This document shows positions 10,593 through 22,068 of a DNA stretch of 42,350 bases, piece by piece. The notes beneath the pieces are model-generated. The model was not told where the DNA came from and did not search any database. It was given only the letters and a program-made list of their open reading frames with translations. Position 1 is the stretch's first letter. Each line of letters begins with the position of its first letter. The stretch covers positions 1-42,350 of the forward strand of contig AJWJ01000170.1 in the NCBI GenBank assembly GCA_000277445.1. Direction: 5' to 3'. The translations under genes and the position numbers were made by a program. This DNA comes from Polysphondylium violaceum. Lineage: Eukaryota > Evosea > Eumycetozoa > Dictyosteliales > Dictyosteliaceae.

Positions 10593-13075
10593 TAGTAGTA
10601 ATAATAATAGTGGATGGATATCGAGTCCTTCTAATAATACATTTAATACAGATTTCTCTCTATCAAGTCATAGAAATTCACTTAAAATTCCAGAGGGATT
10701 CCCTTGTCCTCGTATTTGTGGTGTTGCATTCGGAGGTAATAATAAGATTATCGTATTTAAACGAAAATCAATTGTAGTGTCATCGTCATCATCATCATCA
10801 TCATCTACGAATAAACCATCTATAAATATATCGTCACCTTCATTACAACTATCATCGTCACCATCATCAATCACTCCTACAACAACAACGACCACAACAA
10901 CTTTAACCACAACAACACCAAATATGTTAAATACTACTCCAACGACCACCAACAACAGCAACAACAGCAACAACAACACTACATCACCAACCATAGTTCT
11001 CAGTGAAATTAAAACTACACCTAGAACATACAAAGAACTACTACAACAAATCAATAGTCTTTCTTTGAGTGGAAGTAATGCTGGTAATGAAGAAATATCC
11101 AATAATCCATCAACCTCTTTACACAGTACTCTTAGTTCATCACAAAGTTCAACAAACTCGACAACCCCTTCAAAAAATAATATTTTATCAAGAGAACTTC
11201 ATCCTGCCTCTCCTTTATTGGTAAATAATATTTATTTATATATTTTATTTTTATGTCTTTTAAGACAAATTTTACCCACACGCACACACTTTTAAAATTT
11301 CAGACGAAATATTTACTTTTAAAATACACATACTGACACTTTTTTATTTTTCTATTTTTTTTTTCTTTTGTTTTTTTCTCTATAGAATGATATGAAAAGT
11401 AATAATATATATGGTACTTCTCCATCCCCATTATCAACATCACCTTATAATATAAATAATAACATTAATAACAATAGTAATGAGCAAAATATGAATGATA
11501 ACCTTTCTACAAATTCATCACCAATACTTTCTTCAAAACCCTATACCCCAATAGCTCAAACTATTAGAATATATGATATTAGTCCAATATTACCATTAAA
11601 TTATAATTTAGCATGTTCTTATGTGTATGTATAAAGTCTTTTTTAATTCAATTAATGGAAACTAATATCTTTTTTTTTTTTTTTTTTTTAGATTAAATGG
11701 AAAATCAATAGAAGAAGTATGCAATATAAACAAACAACTTGCAATTAGAGAAAATAGAAAAGATTTAGTTAAACTATGGGATTTTATAAAAAATGTTACC
11801 GATCCAAAATTATATATAAAACAATTTTTGCTAAATAATAATATCAATAATAATAATAGTAATATGAATAATTCAAAAAGAAGTTTTAGAGTTGATTTTA
11901 AAGATCAATCAAATAATAATATGGATGATAATAGTTGGCCAAACCATCCTCTAGGTAGAACATTGGTTAAATCATAGTATGTAGCTTTATTATTATTTTA
12001 TAAATTTTTAAAAAACTATAGTACTAATCAATTACTATTACTATATAGTATTGAACATTATAAAAAACTTGGAGACATTCAAACTTTGGCAGTTTTATCT
12101 TGTATATTAGTTTTATCAGCTCATCAATTACAAAAGGTGAAAAACTATTTTACAAATAATGAATCAATGGCACATCAAAATATTTTAATGAATGGTTCAC
12201 TTTCAAATCTTTCTATAGTATTGGGTGGAATTGATGATAATAATAATCATAATAATAATATACTTTTTAGAACATCATCAACATCAACACCAACAAAAGG
12301 AAATAGTATTGTTAGTAATAACAATAATAATAATAACAACAATAGTAATATTGGTGATTTAACAAATTATGATCCAAATCTATGTCTTTTAGATCCATCA
12401 CAATCTAAAATTTACGATTACTATAGAAATCTTTATTCAGATGTTTTGTATAGATGGGAATTATTGGAAAAGAGAGCCGAAGTTCTTAAATTTATCCAGC
12501 ACAGAGAACCAGAAAGAGGTATTTATTTTGCAATTGAATGTACCAAATGTTTTAGAAAGCTACCAAACTATTATTGTGATCGTTGTAAAATTTATGCTGT
12601 CAAATGTTCTATTTGCAATATATCTGTCAGAGGTCTTTCAAGTTTTTGTATATTTTGCGGTCATGGTGGTCATACAACTCATATAAAGGATTGGTTCAAC
12701 AAAAATATCAAATGTCCAACTGGATGTGGTTGTAGTTGTTCTTTTAACAAATCTGAACAAAATTCACAACAACAATTACAATTACAACAACCTCCTCAAA
12801 TAACTCAAATAACTCAATCTAGTAATAGTATTAATACCAATAGTAATAATAGTACTATTCCATATACACCAAGATCAACAACCAATTTCCATGTTCCATC
12901 TCATATTAGAAAAGAAAATATAAGACGATATTCGTTGTCAGCTTTTGATAATCATCATGAAGATAACCAAAGTGATAGTTTATTCAACGATATATGTTTT
13001 TCACCATCCTCTTCTTCTTCTCAAAAAGGTGTTGGTGGTGGTGGTGTTACCAATGATCAATTATTTTCAAATTAA
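7943..13075 (+). CDS. wdr59: WDR59 homologue (GATOR2/SEACAT subunit, Sea3-like)
   Basis: Six exons, 7943-8263, 8341-8643, 8725-11220, 11386-11624, 11692-11976 and 12049-13075, join to 1,556 residues. The N-terminal half is a WD40 propeller (SVFVWDLEN, INIWDLRSS, LKIWDLR, IKIWNYP, IRLWDLKDL, LRLWKLDN). An RWD domain lies at about 470-632 (VQINVSFPYAYPNKAAPNF, LPCFEQCLNKLLTMVKEIV). A long Asn/Ser/Thr-rich linker follows, then the conserved helical part (HPLGRTLVKS, KKLGDIQTLAVLSCILVLS). A C-terminal zinc-ribbon/RING-like module at about 1380-1447 has CTKCFRKL, CSICN, CIFCGHGGH and CPTGCGC. In the family this protein is part of GATOR2, which relieves GATOR1 inhibition of TORC1 at the lysosome when amino acids are present. 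Human WDR59 is shorter; the excess here is low-complexity sequence. Confidence 0.92.
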
Positions 13076-13766
13076 TAATTTATAATAAAATTCATTATTA
13101 TTTCAAGAAATACAACACCTATCGCACTACTGCACCGCTGCTACTACTATTACTCTACACTATAAACTATTATCGGAGTTTCAAAAATCGGTGGTAGTGG
13201 GTTAGATTGAAATATTTATTATTGTATATAGCGATCTCATTCCACATTTCTTTAATTATTATTGGCTATATCATATTAGATAACAAAATTAATACACAGA
13301 TCTGTGTTTTAAAAAATTTGGAACTTACAACATTTCCCCCAAAAAAGCGGATTACAATGAATAAAATATTATCTTTGAAAAAAAAAAAATTATTGAAAGG
13401 GGTATAGATATATATGTTGATGGGGTGAGAATTGATATTTTGATATTTTGTTTTTTGTTTTTATTTTTTAATTTTTTAATTTTTTTTTTGAAAATCATTT
13501 ATTATTTGATATGATATGTCATGACATCTTTTATAAATATCATATGATTTGAAATCTTTTTATTCTTATCTATTTAATAATTTATGTGAAAAAATCAAAA
13601 GTAAGTAAAAATTTAAATATTGTTTTTTTTAAAATAAAAGGTGTGAAATCAAAGTCTAATAGAGACATTTGAATTATCACAAAAATAAAAAACATTTTTT
13701 TATTATTTATAGGATGATTCACTTTTCGAAAGAACAAAACTATATATATTTTTAGTCGATTGTTTT
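13076..13766. other. Convergent intergenic region, WDR59 / P450
   Basis: Contains the 3' flanks of both genes only. It is AT-rich, with a 12-bp palindrome ATGTCATGACAT at 13516-13527. A 66-codon open frame at 13207-13407 has no coding character. Confidence 0.6.
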
Positions 13767-15610
13767 TTAAATAACTAATGGGGTAAATTTAGCTTGGTAT
13801 GGTTGGGAGCATAAAGCAATACCAAAGTTGCCTTTTTCGGTTAATGGTTTACCATTTTCAGAGTCGATTTCATAGTTAAGTAATAAATTACCAACACCCA
13901 AGAATATTTCGTCTTTGGCCAAAGAAGATCCAATGCATGCTCTTGAACCAATACCAAAGGGGATGTATTGATAATTACTCATTTCTTGATCTTCAGATAA
14001 CCATCTATTTGGATTAAAGATTAATGGATCGCTCCATAACTCGGCATTAGTTGCTAATCCATAAACATTCATAATAAGTTGACTCTATATGAATTGAAAA
14101 AAAAATTATTAATATATAATTTTATAAAGAATAATACTAAATTATAAATTTACTACATACATCTTTAGGGATTAGATAACCACCAACTTCAAGATCAGCA
14201 GTAGCTTCACGTGGTAATGAGAGGGCACCAACTGGAGCAATTCTAAGTACTTCTTTAATACAAGCATTAAAGAATGGAGTCTTGGATTTATCTTCCATGG
14301 TCAAATATTTCTTGTCACCCATGGCATCTTGTAACTCTTTTCTTGCTTTCATTTGAATGTCTTTGTTGTTGATCATATATAAGATTAACCAGGTCATTGT
14401 TGAAGCAGATGTTTCAGTACCAGAGATTAATAAATCAGAGCAGACTCTATATAAACCTTCCATATCATAGAATGATTCATTACCACTGCCTTTGATTTCT
14501 GTTAATAATAAATCCAAGAAATCATTAATTCTAAAAATTATTATTATTTAAATTAATTAGTATTATTTAAAATAAAAATTAAATTAATTGTTTACTTACT
14601 GATTTTCATCTTTTGCAAGTGAATTTTGATGATTAACAATTGATTCTTTACTATATTCCCAAACATCTTCTAAGGTTTTAATTAAATCTTTTCTAGCATT
14701 TGGGAAAAATAATTTCAAGAATGGTAAGGCATCAAAACTACTACCAACAGCTAAACCATGTTCAACATTTTTAATGGCTTCAATGATCTTATGAGTTTCG
14801 GTGTTTGAATATTTGGATCTATCATTGAAAAGCATTTCCATCATTACATTTGAAGTAAAAATTTTGCAAAAATGAGCTGGATCAATCTATATATAAATAT
14901 TAATTAATAAATTATTATATATATTATAAAAATAAAAGTATACATTACAATTGGATTTGATTTAAAAGAATTTGAAAAATATTCAGCTTCTTTGTTAATT
15001 TTATCAGTCATAATTGAATGAGTTTTTAATCTCATAAAAGAACGAGAAAGTACTAAACGATATTGTTTCCAATAATCACCATTAGAGAATAAAATATTTT
15101 TACCATTACCAATGATCTTTGCAGTCTCTAAAATAAATCTATTTGTTGAATCTTGAGATTGATTGACAAATACTTGTTTAATTAAATTTGGATCGGAAAT
15201 AACAATTGTTCTTACATTTCCCAAATATAAAGTCATTGCACCTCCATATTTTTTGGCAAGTTTTGAAATTGAAATATGTGAATCTTTAACAAGACTTAAT
15301 AAATTACCAAGTAAGGGCAATGGTGTTGGTCCGGGTGGTAAATTTACATATTCTCGTGATTGCTGCTGTGATTTTAACTATAGATAAATTGTTTGATAAA
15401 TTAATATCTATTATTACTCTTATCAAAAAAATTAAATCTTTTTGATGTTCAAAAAAAAAATAAAAAAAAAATATTTATAGAAATATATAAAAATAGTGTA
15501 GTTTGGATTTGATTGTGTTCAAAAAAAAAATTGAATTTAAATAAAAATTTTATACTTACAAATCTAGTCAATAAAAATATTAATACTATGAATGCTATGG
15601 TAATAATCAT
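13767..15610 (-). CDS. Cytochrome P450 (CYP508-like)
   Basis: Five minus-strand exons, 15610-15560, 15377-14949, 14886-14600, 14530-14161 and 14084-13767, give 484 residues. Exon 1 encodes only the membrane anchor (MIITIAFIVLIFLLTRF). The proline hinge LPPGPTPLPLLGN follows. The I-helix motif SGTETSAST is at 292-300, the K-helix ExxR (EVLR) at 349-352, FNPNRW precedes the heme loop, and the heme signature FGIGSRACIGSS places the ligand at Cys429. It is thus a full-length and apparently intact ER-bound monooxygenase. CYP508 is the expanded dictyostelid family it resembles, but the family assignment is from memory of its style and the substrate is unknown. It is transcribed away from a 1.6-kb upstream region that holds a G-quadruplex motif. 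Confidence 0.9.
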
Positions 15611-17242
15611 TTTTTGAATTATATATATAAATATATTATCTTTATAAAAAAATATATGTTAATTTTTTGTTTGTAATATTTTTTGTGTGTTGTTAATTAT
15701 CAGAATTATTTGTGTAAAATGAAATGAAAATAGTGGAAAGTTAAATCCATTTATAAAAATTGGTTGTTTTTTTTTTTTTTTTTGGTTTATATATAATTAG
15801 AGTGATGTGGTTTATTCCAATTAGACTAAAAGTAGAAGTGGGAGTATAATTAGTGCAAGAAGATAAATCTTGAATCTAATAAAACATTATGTCGGATGGG
15901 GTATACATATGTTGACGAAGAAAATTGCTTTGTATGTGAGGGAAAAGAGAGAACAAAAAAGATTAAAAAAAAAAAGGGAAACAAAAAAAAAAAAAAAAAA
16001 AAAAGTAATACTGTAGGAGAATTTCGAAAAATGGAGGGGGAATACATTATCTTTTAAAATGGTATTATATGGTGCTGCTGCTGTAAGAGATAGGTAGTGG
16101 TATTGCTGTTTACATAGGTAATGGTGGGAGGGTTGGTGGGAGGGGTGGGAGTGGGGTTCATCGCAATATTGAATTTTGACTTGGACAATAGAGCTGGGCA
16201 AAATTCCAATAATAAGCACATATGAGTGTAATGACAATATGGTTGTGTTTCCAAGATAGTGGTGGATTCCAGAGATCACACAACAAACAGACAAAAATGT
16301 GGGAGAGTGGAAAAATGTTGTTATTATTGTCGAAAAAAAAACCCCCTTGCAATGTCTAGATTTTTTTTTTTATTGTTTTTTTGAGGAGTGTAAAATCTAA
16401 TTGATACCACACTCCACCCCCTGGAAAAAAGAAAAAAATCTACCCTCTTTTACACGCCACACAAAAAAACATGCTCATAAAACTATTAATATTTCCTCAT
16501 ATAAGCAAAATGTGTGTTGTTGTCCCACTTTTTTTTGATCTGATCTTTTCTTTTTTTTTTTTTTTTTTTTTTTTTTTTATTAAAAAAATCTTTGGTGAAG
16601 ATGAAAATTGTGGTTAATTAATTTACCACATTATTAAAAAAAATAGTATTTCATTGGTGTATATGACAACATATGTTTTGATGTGATACAATAGGTATAA
16701 AAATAGTAAATGGAAAGGATTGAAATAATGAATCTTGTAAGTTGTGGGAATAAAAACACAAATCCAAATATAAACATATATTATTTAAAAGACACCCACA
16801 CACAATTCAAATCATCATTATTATATACATATATGTATAAATCCCAAAACACACAACACACACAAAAATATAAAACTCACACACTCACACACAAACTATA
16901 TAGATAGATTTTTTATATCAACATACATAAATATTAGTTGTTATTGGTATTTTCTTTTCTACTTTTTTTAATATTTTTGTTGTTATTTTTGATTTTTTCT
17001 ATTGATGGTGATGAAATTATTACTTGTTGTTTTTGTTCCTATTATCGTTATTGTTGTTGTTTACTAGTATTTTATAAATAATAAATATAGTTGTTGTTAT
17101 TATTGTTACTGTTGTGTTGTGTTGTGGATATTATTATTTTAATAAATAAATAAATAAAATATTGTTGCTATTGGTATTATTGATTGTTGCGATTTGATTT
17201 GATTGTTTAAATGATTGTTTAAATTTTAAAAGCAATGTTTGA
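15611..17242. other. Long intergenic region upstream of the P450 gene
   Basis: This 1.6-kb region lies between the P450 start and the stop of the eRF1 methyltransferase, both on the minus strand. Much of it is homopolymer (A-run about 15980-16003, T-run about 16549-16578) and TTG/CAC simple sequence. The part at 15890-16340 is less AT-rich and holds a G-quadruplex motif. Several overlapping open frames on the minus strand here look like chance. Confidence 0.6.
16126..16156 (+). other. G-quadruplex motif
   Basis: Six runs of three or four G (16126-28, 16130-32, 16138-40, 16142-45, 16147-49, 16153-56) are separated by 1-5 bases, satisfying the usual G3+N1-7 rule. The G strand is the template strand for the P450 gene, whose start is about 515 bp away. 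Confidence 0.6.
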
Positions 17243-19056
17243 TTATCGATAAAATTTTATAATATATAATAACTCGTTAAAAGCTTTTCTCTTGCCGACA
17301 ACTTGATACTGAAATCCATAAGAATGCATAATCGAGATCACTTGTTTTGGTTTATTTTCTTGAACTAATACAATATAGAAAAATGCTTTCTCTGATAAAA
17401 TGTTCTTTTAAGATTATTATTGGTATTTGTTTGAAATGAAATGAATGAGATGAAAAAAGAATTAATTATTATTGTTGTTAATGTTTATTTTAAAATAAAA
17501 ATCAATGTAGAGATTTAAATAAATAGATAAATAGATAAATAAATAAATAAATAAAATGAAAATGAAATTTGAAAAAAAAAGCTATTTATATAAAACAAAT
17601 AACAATTTAGTTTGGTGATGTTGTTTGACCCTTAAATCTACTATTGTTGTTGTTGGTTTTCAACCTTTTCAAGTGAGTGGGGTGAGAAAATTGGATGAAA
17701 ATAGATCATTATGATGATTTTTATGATGAGGTGGTGAGTTTTAAAAAAAAAAAAAAGTGGAAATGGGGTAAGGGAAAGTTTTGGCGAGAAGGGGTAGATA
17801 TTTTTAAACAACAAAACAATGTGGCTACCTACCCCTACTACTATTTTTATCATTTTTACTCACATGACATTGTTAAATTACAGACGCTAGCTTTTGTTCA
17901 ACTGATCCAACAACAACAACAGCAACAACATGATGACTATCTCCTTTTTTTGCACCCCCACATCCACATCCACATGTTTTCCAATCATAGATCATAGGTA
18001 GGAAATAATAATTTTGAGGAAAAAACACAAAAACATACATCCCACACATAATTAAAATAAAACCCAACAACACCGATGTACAAAGAATATAAAAATAGAA
18101 AAAAAAAAAAGAAGGAAAATAAAAGAAAAAACAAAAAACAAAAACAAAAAATAAAAAAAGACGAAGACATAAAAGGAAAGGATCTAAATTCTACCACCAT
18201 GACACCAACACACTAAAATCTAAATCTAAAGATTTGAAAAACAACAATGTACATACCATTATTTGGGGTAATAATTTATCAATTACTTCTCTTCCATCCA
18301 CACCACCTGCCCACGATGCTACAATTCCTTTCTCTTTTACTTCCTCGGAAGGAGTTGGTACATATGGGGGATTGAACAATAAAACGTCAATACTCCCTTT
18401 TAGTCGTTCTAGACCCTGAATAAAACAAGTATTGATTACATCCACATTTGCATTATTCCTATCTGATGTTTTCGAACTTGCCAATGCTGCATGAGGATTG
18501 ATATCTGTCGACATGTAATACCTTCCATTTGTTCCCAGTAGTTGAGATATAAATGTAATTATAAACCCACTCCCTGATCTATAGATATAATTTTGTGTGT
18601 GTGGTGTTTTTTTGTGGTGATCAGATATATTTATTTTTATCGTTTTGAAGAGGTGAGAGTGAGTATTTATATATTTAAATTGATTGATTAGTAAATTTCC
18701 CATGTATTTCTTAAAGATTTAAAATTGAATCATTTGAAAATTATATTCTATCAATTTGTTTGAAATTCTTGTAAACACATAAAATATAGTAATGGCTTTT
18801 CGTCTTATCTAAAGAATCATTGAATATCACAATCATCATTTATGTTTGATTATTATCAATTATTATAATAGTTGTTTAAAAATTACCCTATTTCTAATAT
18901 AATTTTTGGATTTAAAGCTTTAAGATTATCAACATCTTTTTGTAATGAGTCTATAAATAGAAACGAGTCTTGAGCGGGTTCATATACGTTTTGAAAATCT
19001 TTTGATGTAAGATGATCAATTAATGGTTCTTTTGCATGAGGTAATTCACTTGCCAT
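17243..19056 (-). CDS. n6amt1: eRF1 glutamine methyltransferase, HemK2/N6AMT1/Mtq2 family
   Basis: Three minus-strand exons, 19056-18887, 18578-18257 and 17404-17243, join to 217 residues, close to the usual length of the family. Exon 1 gives FQNVYEPAQDSFLFIDSL and the start of SAM motif I (IILEIG). Exon 2 completes it (SGSGF) and carries STDINPHA and the catalytic NPPYV loop (126-130). Exon 3 begins NILSEKAFFYIV and ends with NELLYIIKFYR, matching the terminal beta strands (LLSPxGLFYLV, xLSVLRF). The family methylates the Gln of the GGQ motif in release factor eRF1, usually with a Trm112 partner. The last intron is 852 nt, far longer than others here. Without exon 3 the gene would look truncated. 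Phases match at both joins (2 and 0). Confidence 0.85.
17405..18256 (-). other. Unusually long intron (852 nt) of the eRF1 methyltransferase gene
   Basis: The donor GTATGT follows ATAATG at 18256 and the acceptor AAAAG is at 17405. The content is homopurine/homopyrimidine tracts (about 18090-18160), a CAA/CAG stretch (about 17905-17930) and AAAT-type runs (17515-17555). Open frames of 60-100 codons on both strands have low-complexity translations and no recognisable domain. No nested gene or mobile element was recognised. Confidence 0.65.
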
Positions 19057-20156
19057 TATTATATTTTTATTTATTATATAGAGTGATGATCTATTATATA
19101 TATAGTGATGATGGTGATGATGTTGTTGCTGTATGTATATGATTATTTAGTTTAAATCTATTTTTGTAGTCGTCATCTAAAACAACGTAGTGGTCGTATG
19201 AATATCAGAGTATCGGCATTTTCTGAAAAGAGTAATTATTTTTTTTAAAAAAAATTTTAAAAAATTAATATTTTTTTTGCATATTTGATTCAATTAACAA
19301 TGATAAATACAATCTCATCTCTTATACTATTTCTCAATTTATATCGAAAAAAGTAATTTCAACAACATGTTGGAATTAAACTCAAATGTGTGTCAAGTGT
19401 GTGTTTTGAATTGTGTGTGAGTGGGGTTGAAAAGTAAAATATTCCAAATACCAATTCACACACAACACAAATACTTTTTCCATTTAAACATTATTTTTAG
19501 AACAAATCAATTGATTTTGATTATGACCGTTAAAATAAATAGGGATAAATGAGGAAACAAAGATGATCAGAAATACCCACAATAACACTTATTATACATA
19601 TGTATTCAACCCCAATAACTATCCCACACTAATTTTTAGTTATTCGACTAAATGATTAAGGGAGAATACATCAACTTTCTCTCTCTCCCTCTCTCATGGT
19701 TATATTTATCGTATCATTATTATTAACAATGATGATTGTTTATTTCACCAATATTTAAACCAACATTTCGTTAATCAATTTTTAATAGTTGCAAGAATAC
19801 AAAAACAAAAGTACTTTATTTAGAATAAATATATTTGATTGGTAGTTGGATGATTCTTTTTTGATGTCATGCATCATCATCCAATCAATTATTTCTATTT
19901 TAGTCGACGTATGTGATTAAAGCCATACTACCATAAAAAGACAATAAACCGCATTGTGTTTTTTGTGTTTGTACCACCCCCATAAGTAATCTAGATCAGT
20001 ATTATTGTTATTGTTTTATTTATTTATAAAAGGAAATTAGTTGAATGATATTTCATTTCGGTTGAGATATGTAATGAAAATTAAATAGAATCAACGAATA
20101 GTAAAAAATGCTTTGCTTTAAACTTTTTTGTTGGTGATGAGGTTGGTTGTACCGGT

Positions 20157-20530
20157 GATCACTCGTGCTGAGCTAGAATTTTCCAAGAATCAAGTTTATC
20201 TCACCTTTCTTGGCAAAAGGAATCAATTTTAGTTCAAGGGGCACGAAAGGGCTCTCGAAAAGCAAGTCCTCCAAATTAAAAGTCTCAATTCATTAAATCA
20301 AGGGAGAAGATAAAACAAAAATATTAATAAATAGTAATTTAATCAATAATCCCTTTTTCATAAAAGCTTTGGAAGGAATCTTTGATATAACCTCTTTTAT
20401 TTTTTTTCAATTGCTATAAAATGTTGGTCTTTTTTTTAAATTTTTAAGTTTTTTAAATTATTTTTGAAAGATATATCCATAAAACTTTTGACCACTTGTA
20501 TCGTGACTCTATCTTCCATGGGAGTTAATT
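20157..20530 (-). pseudogene. Possible decayed gene fragments
   Basis: On the minus strand three short stretches read like real protein but lie in different frames separated by stops: about 20565-20470 (LPNMVKCVKNEEKL, TPMEDRVTIQVVKSF), about 20397-20343 (KRGYIKDSFQSFYEKGIID) and about 20286-20177 (NLEDLLFESPFVPLELK, AKKGEINLILGKF then stop). I do not recognise the family. The plus strand over the last stretch is also partly open, so the strand is uncertain. It might be gene debris, unrecognised exons or a structured RNA. Confidence 0.3.
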
Positions 20531-20546
20531 TCTCTTCATTCTTGAC

Positions 20547-20633
20547 ACATTTAACCATATTTGGTAAAGCAAGTAAATAAATTCAAAACTTGGTTTGAAT
20601 TTATTTACTTGGTTATCAAATATCCTTAAATGT
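20547..20633. repeat. Long hairpin, about 40-nt arms with 6-nt loop
   Basis: The inner 17 bp are perfect (20571-20587 with 20594-20610). The outer arm continues with few mismatches, pairing ACATTTA and ATATTTGGTAA with their complements, out to 20633. Such a compact stem with a tiny loop suits a dsRNA/small-RNA precursor or a folded inverted-repeat element. Confidence 0.65.
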
Positions 20634-20882
20634 CACCATCAGAATCAACATGTAAAAAATAAATAAGATTACTTATTTAATTTGCTTTGACCCTGAGGGC
20701 AAATGTGTAGCCCAGTTAACTCGCAATACTATATTGTAAATAGTATGATTAATATTCTATTTTAAAAAAAAAAAAAATGTAAGTTTCAAATGAAAGAAAA
20801 AAATAGCTTTACAGATATTAAAAGAGAAAAAGAACAAAACAGCTTTATTTGATATAAAATATACTGTTGGTGGTTAATCTGA

Positions 20883-22068
20883 TTAGTTTCTAGAGTATGG
20901 GTAACCTTTTGGTACAGCCCAATCACAGTCAGATTCAATGCTTAATAAATTTAAACCTCTTTGAATTCTAAAGAAACCTAACTCACCAAAGTATGTTCCC
21001 CAAGAGTTACGAACAGTCCAATAATCAACACCATTTTCAGAGCCCCAACCAATAACTGAAATTTCGTGATTGATTTGACCAGTAGCACCAGTTGAATCAC
21101 TGAAAATACCACCAGTGTAAGCCTCAAAAGCACTTGTAACCTCCATACCGCAAGCGATTGGTCCTCTTGCATAGATTTCGGCCATCATGGCGTCACTTCC
21201 GTTGACAAGACCTATGATTTTCATAAAGATTTTTTAAGTTAGCAATTTTTCATATTGCTTTGTGTGGAAAGTGTTATAAATATTGAATACATACCATGTT
21301 CTTCAACAAAATAGGTGTTGTAAGTTGGTTGAGCAACACATTTGGCCTCAGGGTTATCCAAATCAAAGGCACAATTCTTACAGATGTTTTCTGGAGTGCA
21401 TTCTAAATCAATAGCTTCATATGGAGCGCAAGTTTCATCGGGGATACCTTTGGCAAAAATATATTCATAAGCGGAAGTGGGATCACCACCATCACATGAA
21501 GAGCCAGAAAGACAATTCAATAAAACTTGTGGAGCAAGGTTAACTTCGGGGAACTCTTGAACCATCTTGATACGATCAGATAAAGCACTAGTAGTAGCAA
21601 AACTCCAACAGGCTCCACCTATTACACTATGTTAATGTTCCTGTTCCATTTATTATCATAACATACCTATTTTGAATACATACAATATTGTGGTAAATGT
21701 TGATTTCTGGTAACTAAATATTTTAGGAAATTCAATTAGTATTTGCTTGCTGAGTGAGATTTAAAAAATAGTATGACATACTTGTGACATATGATCTTCC
21801 TGAAACATTTCTCCAACTTTATTATCGGAAATGATAATATTAATTGCGTTTATATTAGTAAATGTCAATCATATCAAACTCTATTTAAAAAAAGTAATAT
21901 TTACTCCCAACTAGTTGGTAAATCACCAACACTTAGGTATTCACTTGGTACAGGTGACTTAACATTGGTATGACTTAAAGGGTCAGCAATTCTTCTGACA
22001 CATGATTCATGAGCAAAGCTGCCAGTGACTGCAACTAAGAATAAAATAGCAAGAGTTAATCTATACAT
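20883..22068 (-). CDS. ctsZ: Cathepsin Z/X-like cysteine protease (C1A)
   Basis: Five minus-strand exons, 22068-21905, 21816-21782, 21713-21684, 21618-21295 and 21211-20883, give 293 residues. A signal peptide (MYRLTLAILFLVAVTGSFA) is followed by the very short propeptide typical of cathepsin Z (HESCVRRI), then LPTSWDWRNVSGRSYVTITR, NQHLPQYC, GACWSFATTSALSDR, CDGGDPTSAYEYI, KGIPDETCAPYEA, MMAEIYARGPIACG, INHEISVIGWG and YWTVRNSWG. The catalytic triad positions are Cys80, His233 and Asn253. The residue before the catalytic Cys is Ala rather than the usual Ser of GSCW. The family acts as a lysosomal or secreted carboxypeptidase. Exons 2 and 3 are only 35 and 30 nt, so automated calls would probably drop the active-site region. 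Length agrees with the family (about 300). Confidence 0.9.

Larger units (their letters stand above)
19057..20882. other. Long intergenic region with hairpin and possible gene debris
   Basis: 1.8 kb between the methyltransferase start and the cathepsin Z stop. The stretch 19057-20100 is plain AT-rich sequence with CACACA/TGTGTG patches. From 20150 to 20290 the GC content rises and both strands show coding-like codons. A hairpin with a near-perfect stem lies at 20547-20633. No tRNA or snRNA was recognised. Confidence 0.6.

Noticed and set aside
10668-11102. 144-codon minus-strand frame opposite WDR59
   Set aside because: It lies inside the low-complexity Thr/Ser part of WDR59, and its translation is Val/Leu/Asp runs.
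13207-13407. 66-codon plus-strand frame
   Set aside because: It does not start with ATG, lies in AT-rich 3' flank, and shows no domain or coding bias.
15850-16352. Overlapping minus-strand frames upstream of the P450
   Set aside because: They are His/Phe-rich translations of simple sequence, overlap each other, and have no homology that I can see.
17695-17997. 100-codon plus-strand frame inside the methyltransferase intron
   Set aside because: It has Lys, Gln and His runs from homopolymers and no recognisable domain. A nested gene is not excluded but unsupported.
18191-18256. Read-through end of methyltransferase exon 2, giving a truncated protein
   Set aside because: A GTATGT donor follows ATAATG, and a family-matching terminal exon exists at 17243-17404 in the right phase.
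20141-20290. snRNA, snoRNA or tRNA in the GC-richer segment
   Set aside because: A GTGATGA and a CTGA box-like pair exist, but the spacing is short, there is no terminal stem, and no spliceosomal or tRNA motif is seen.
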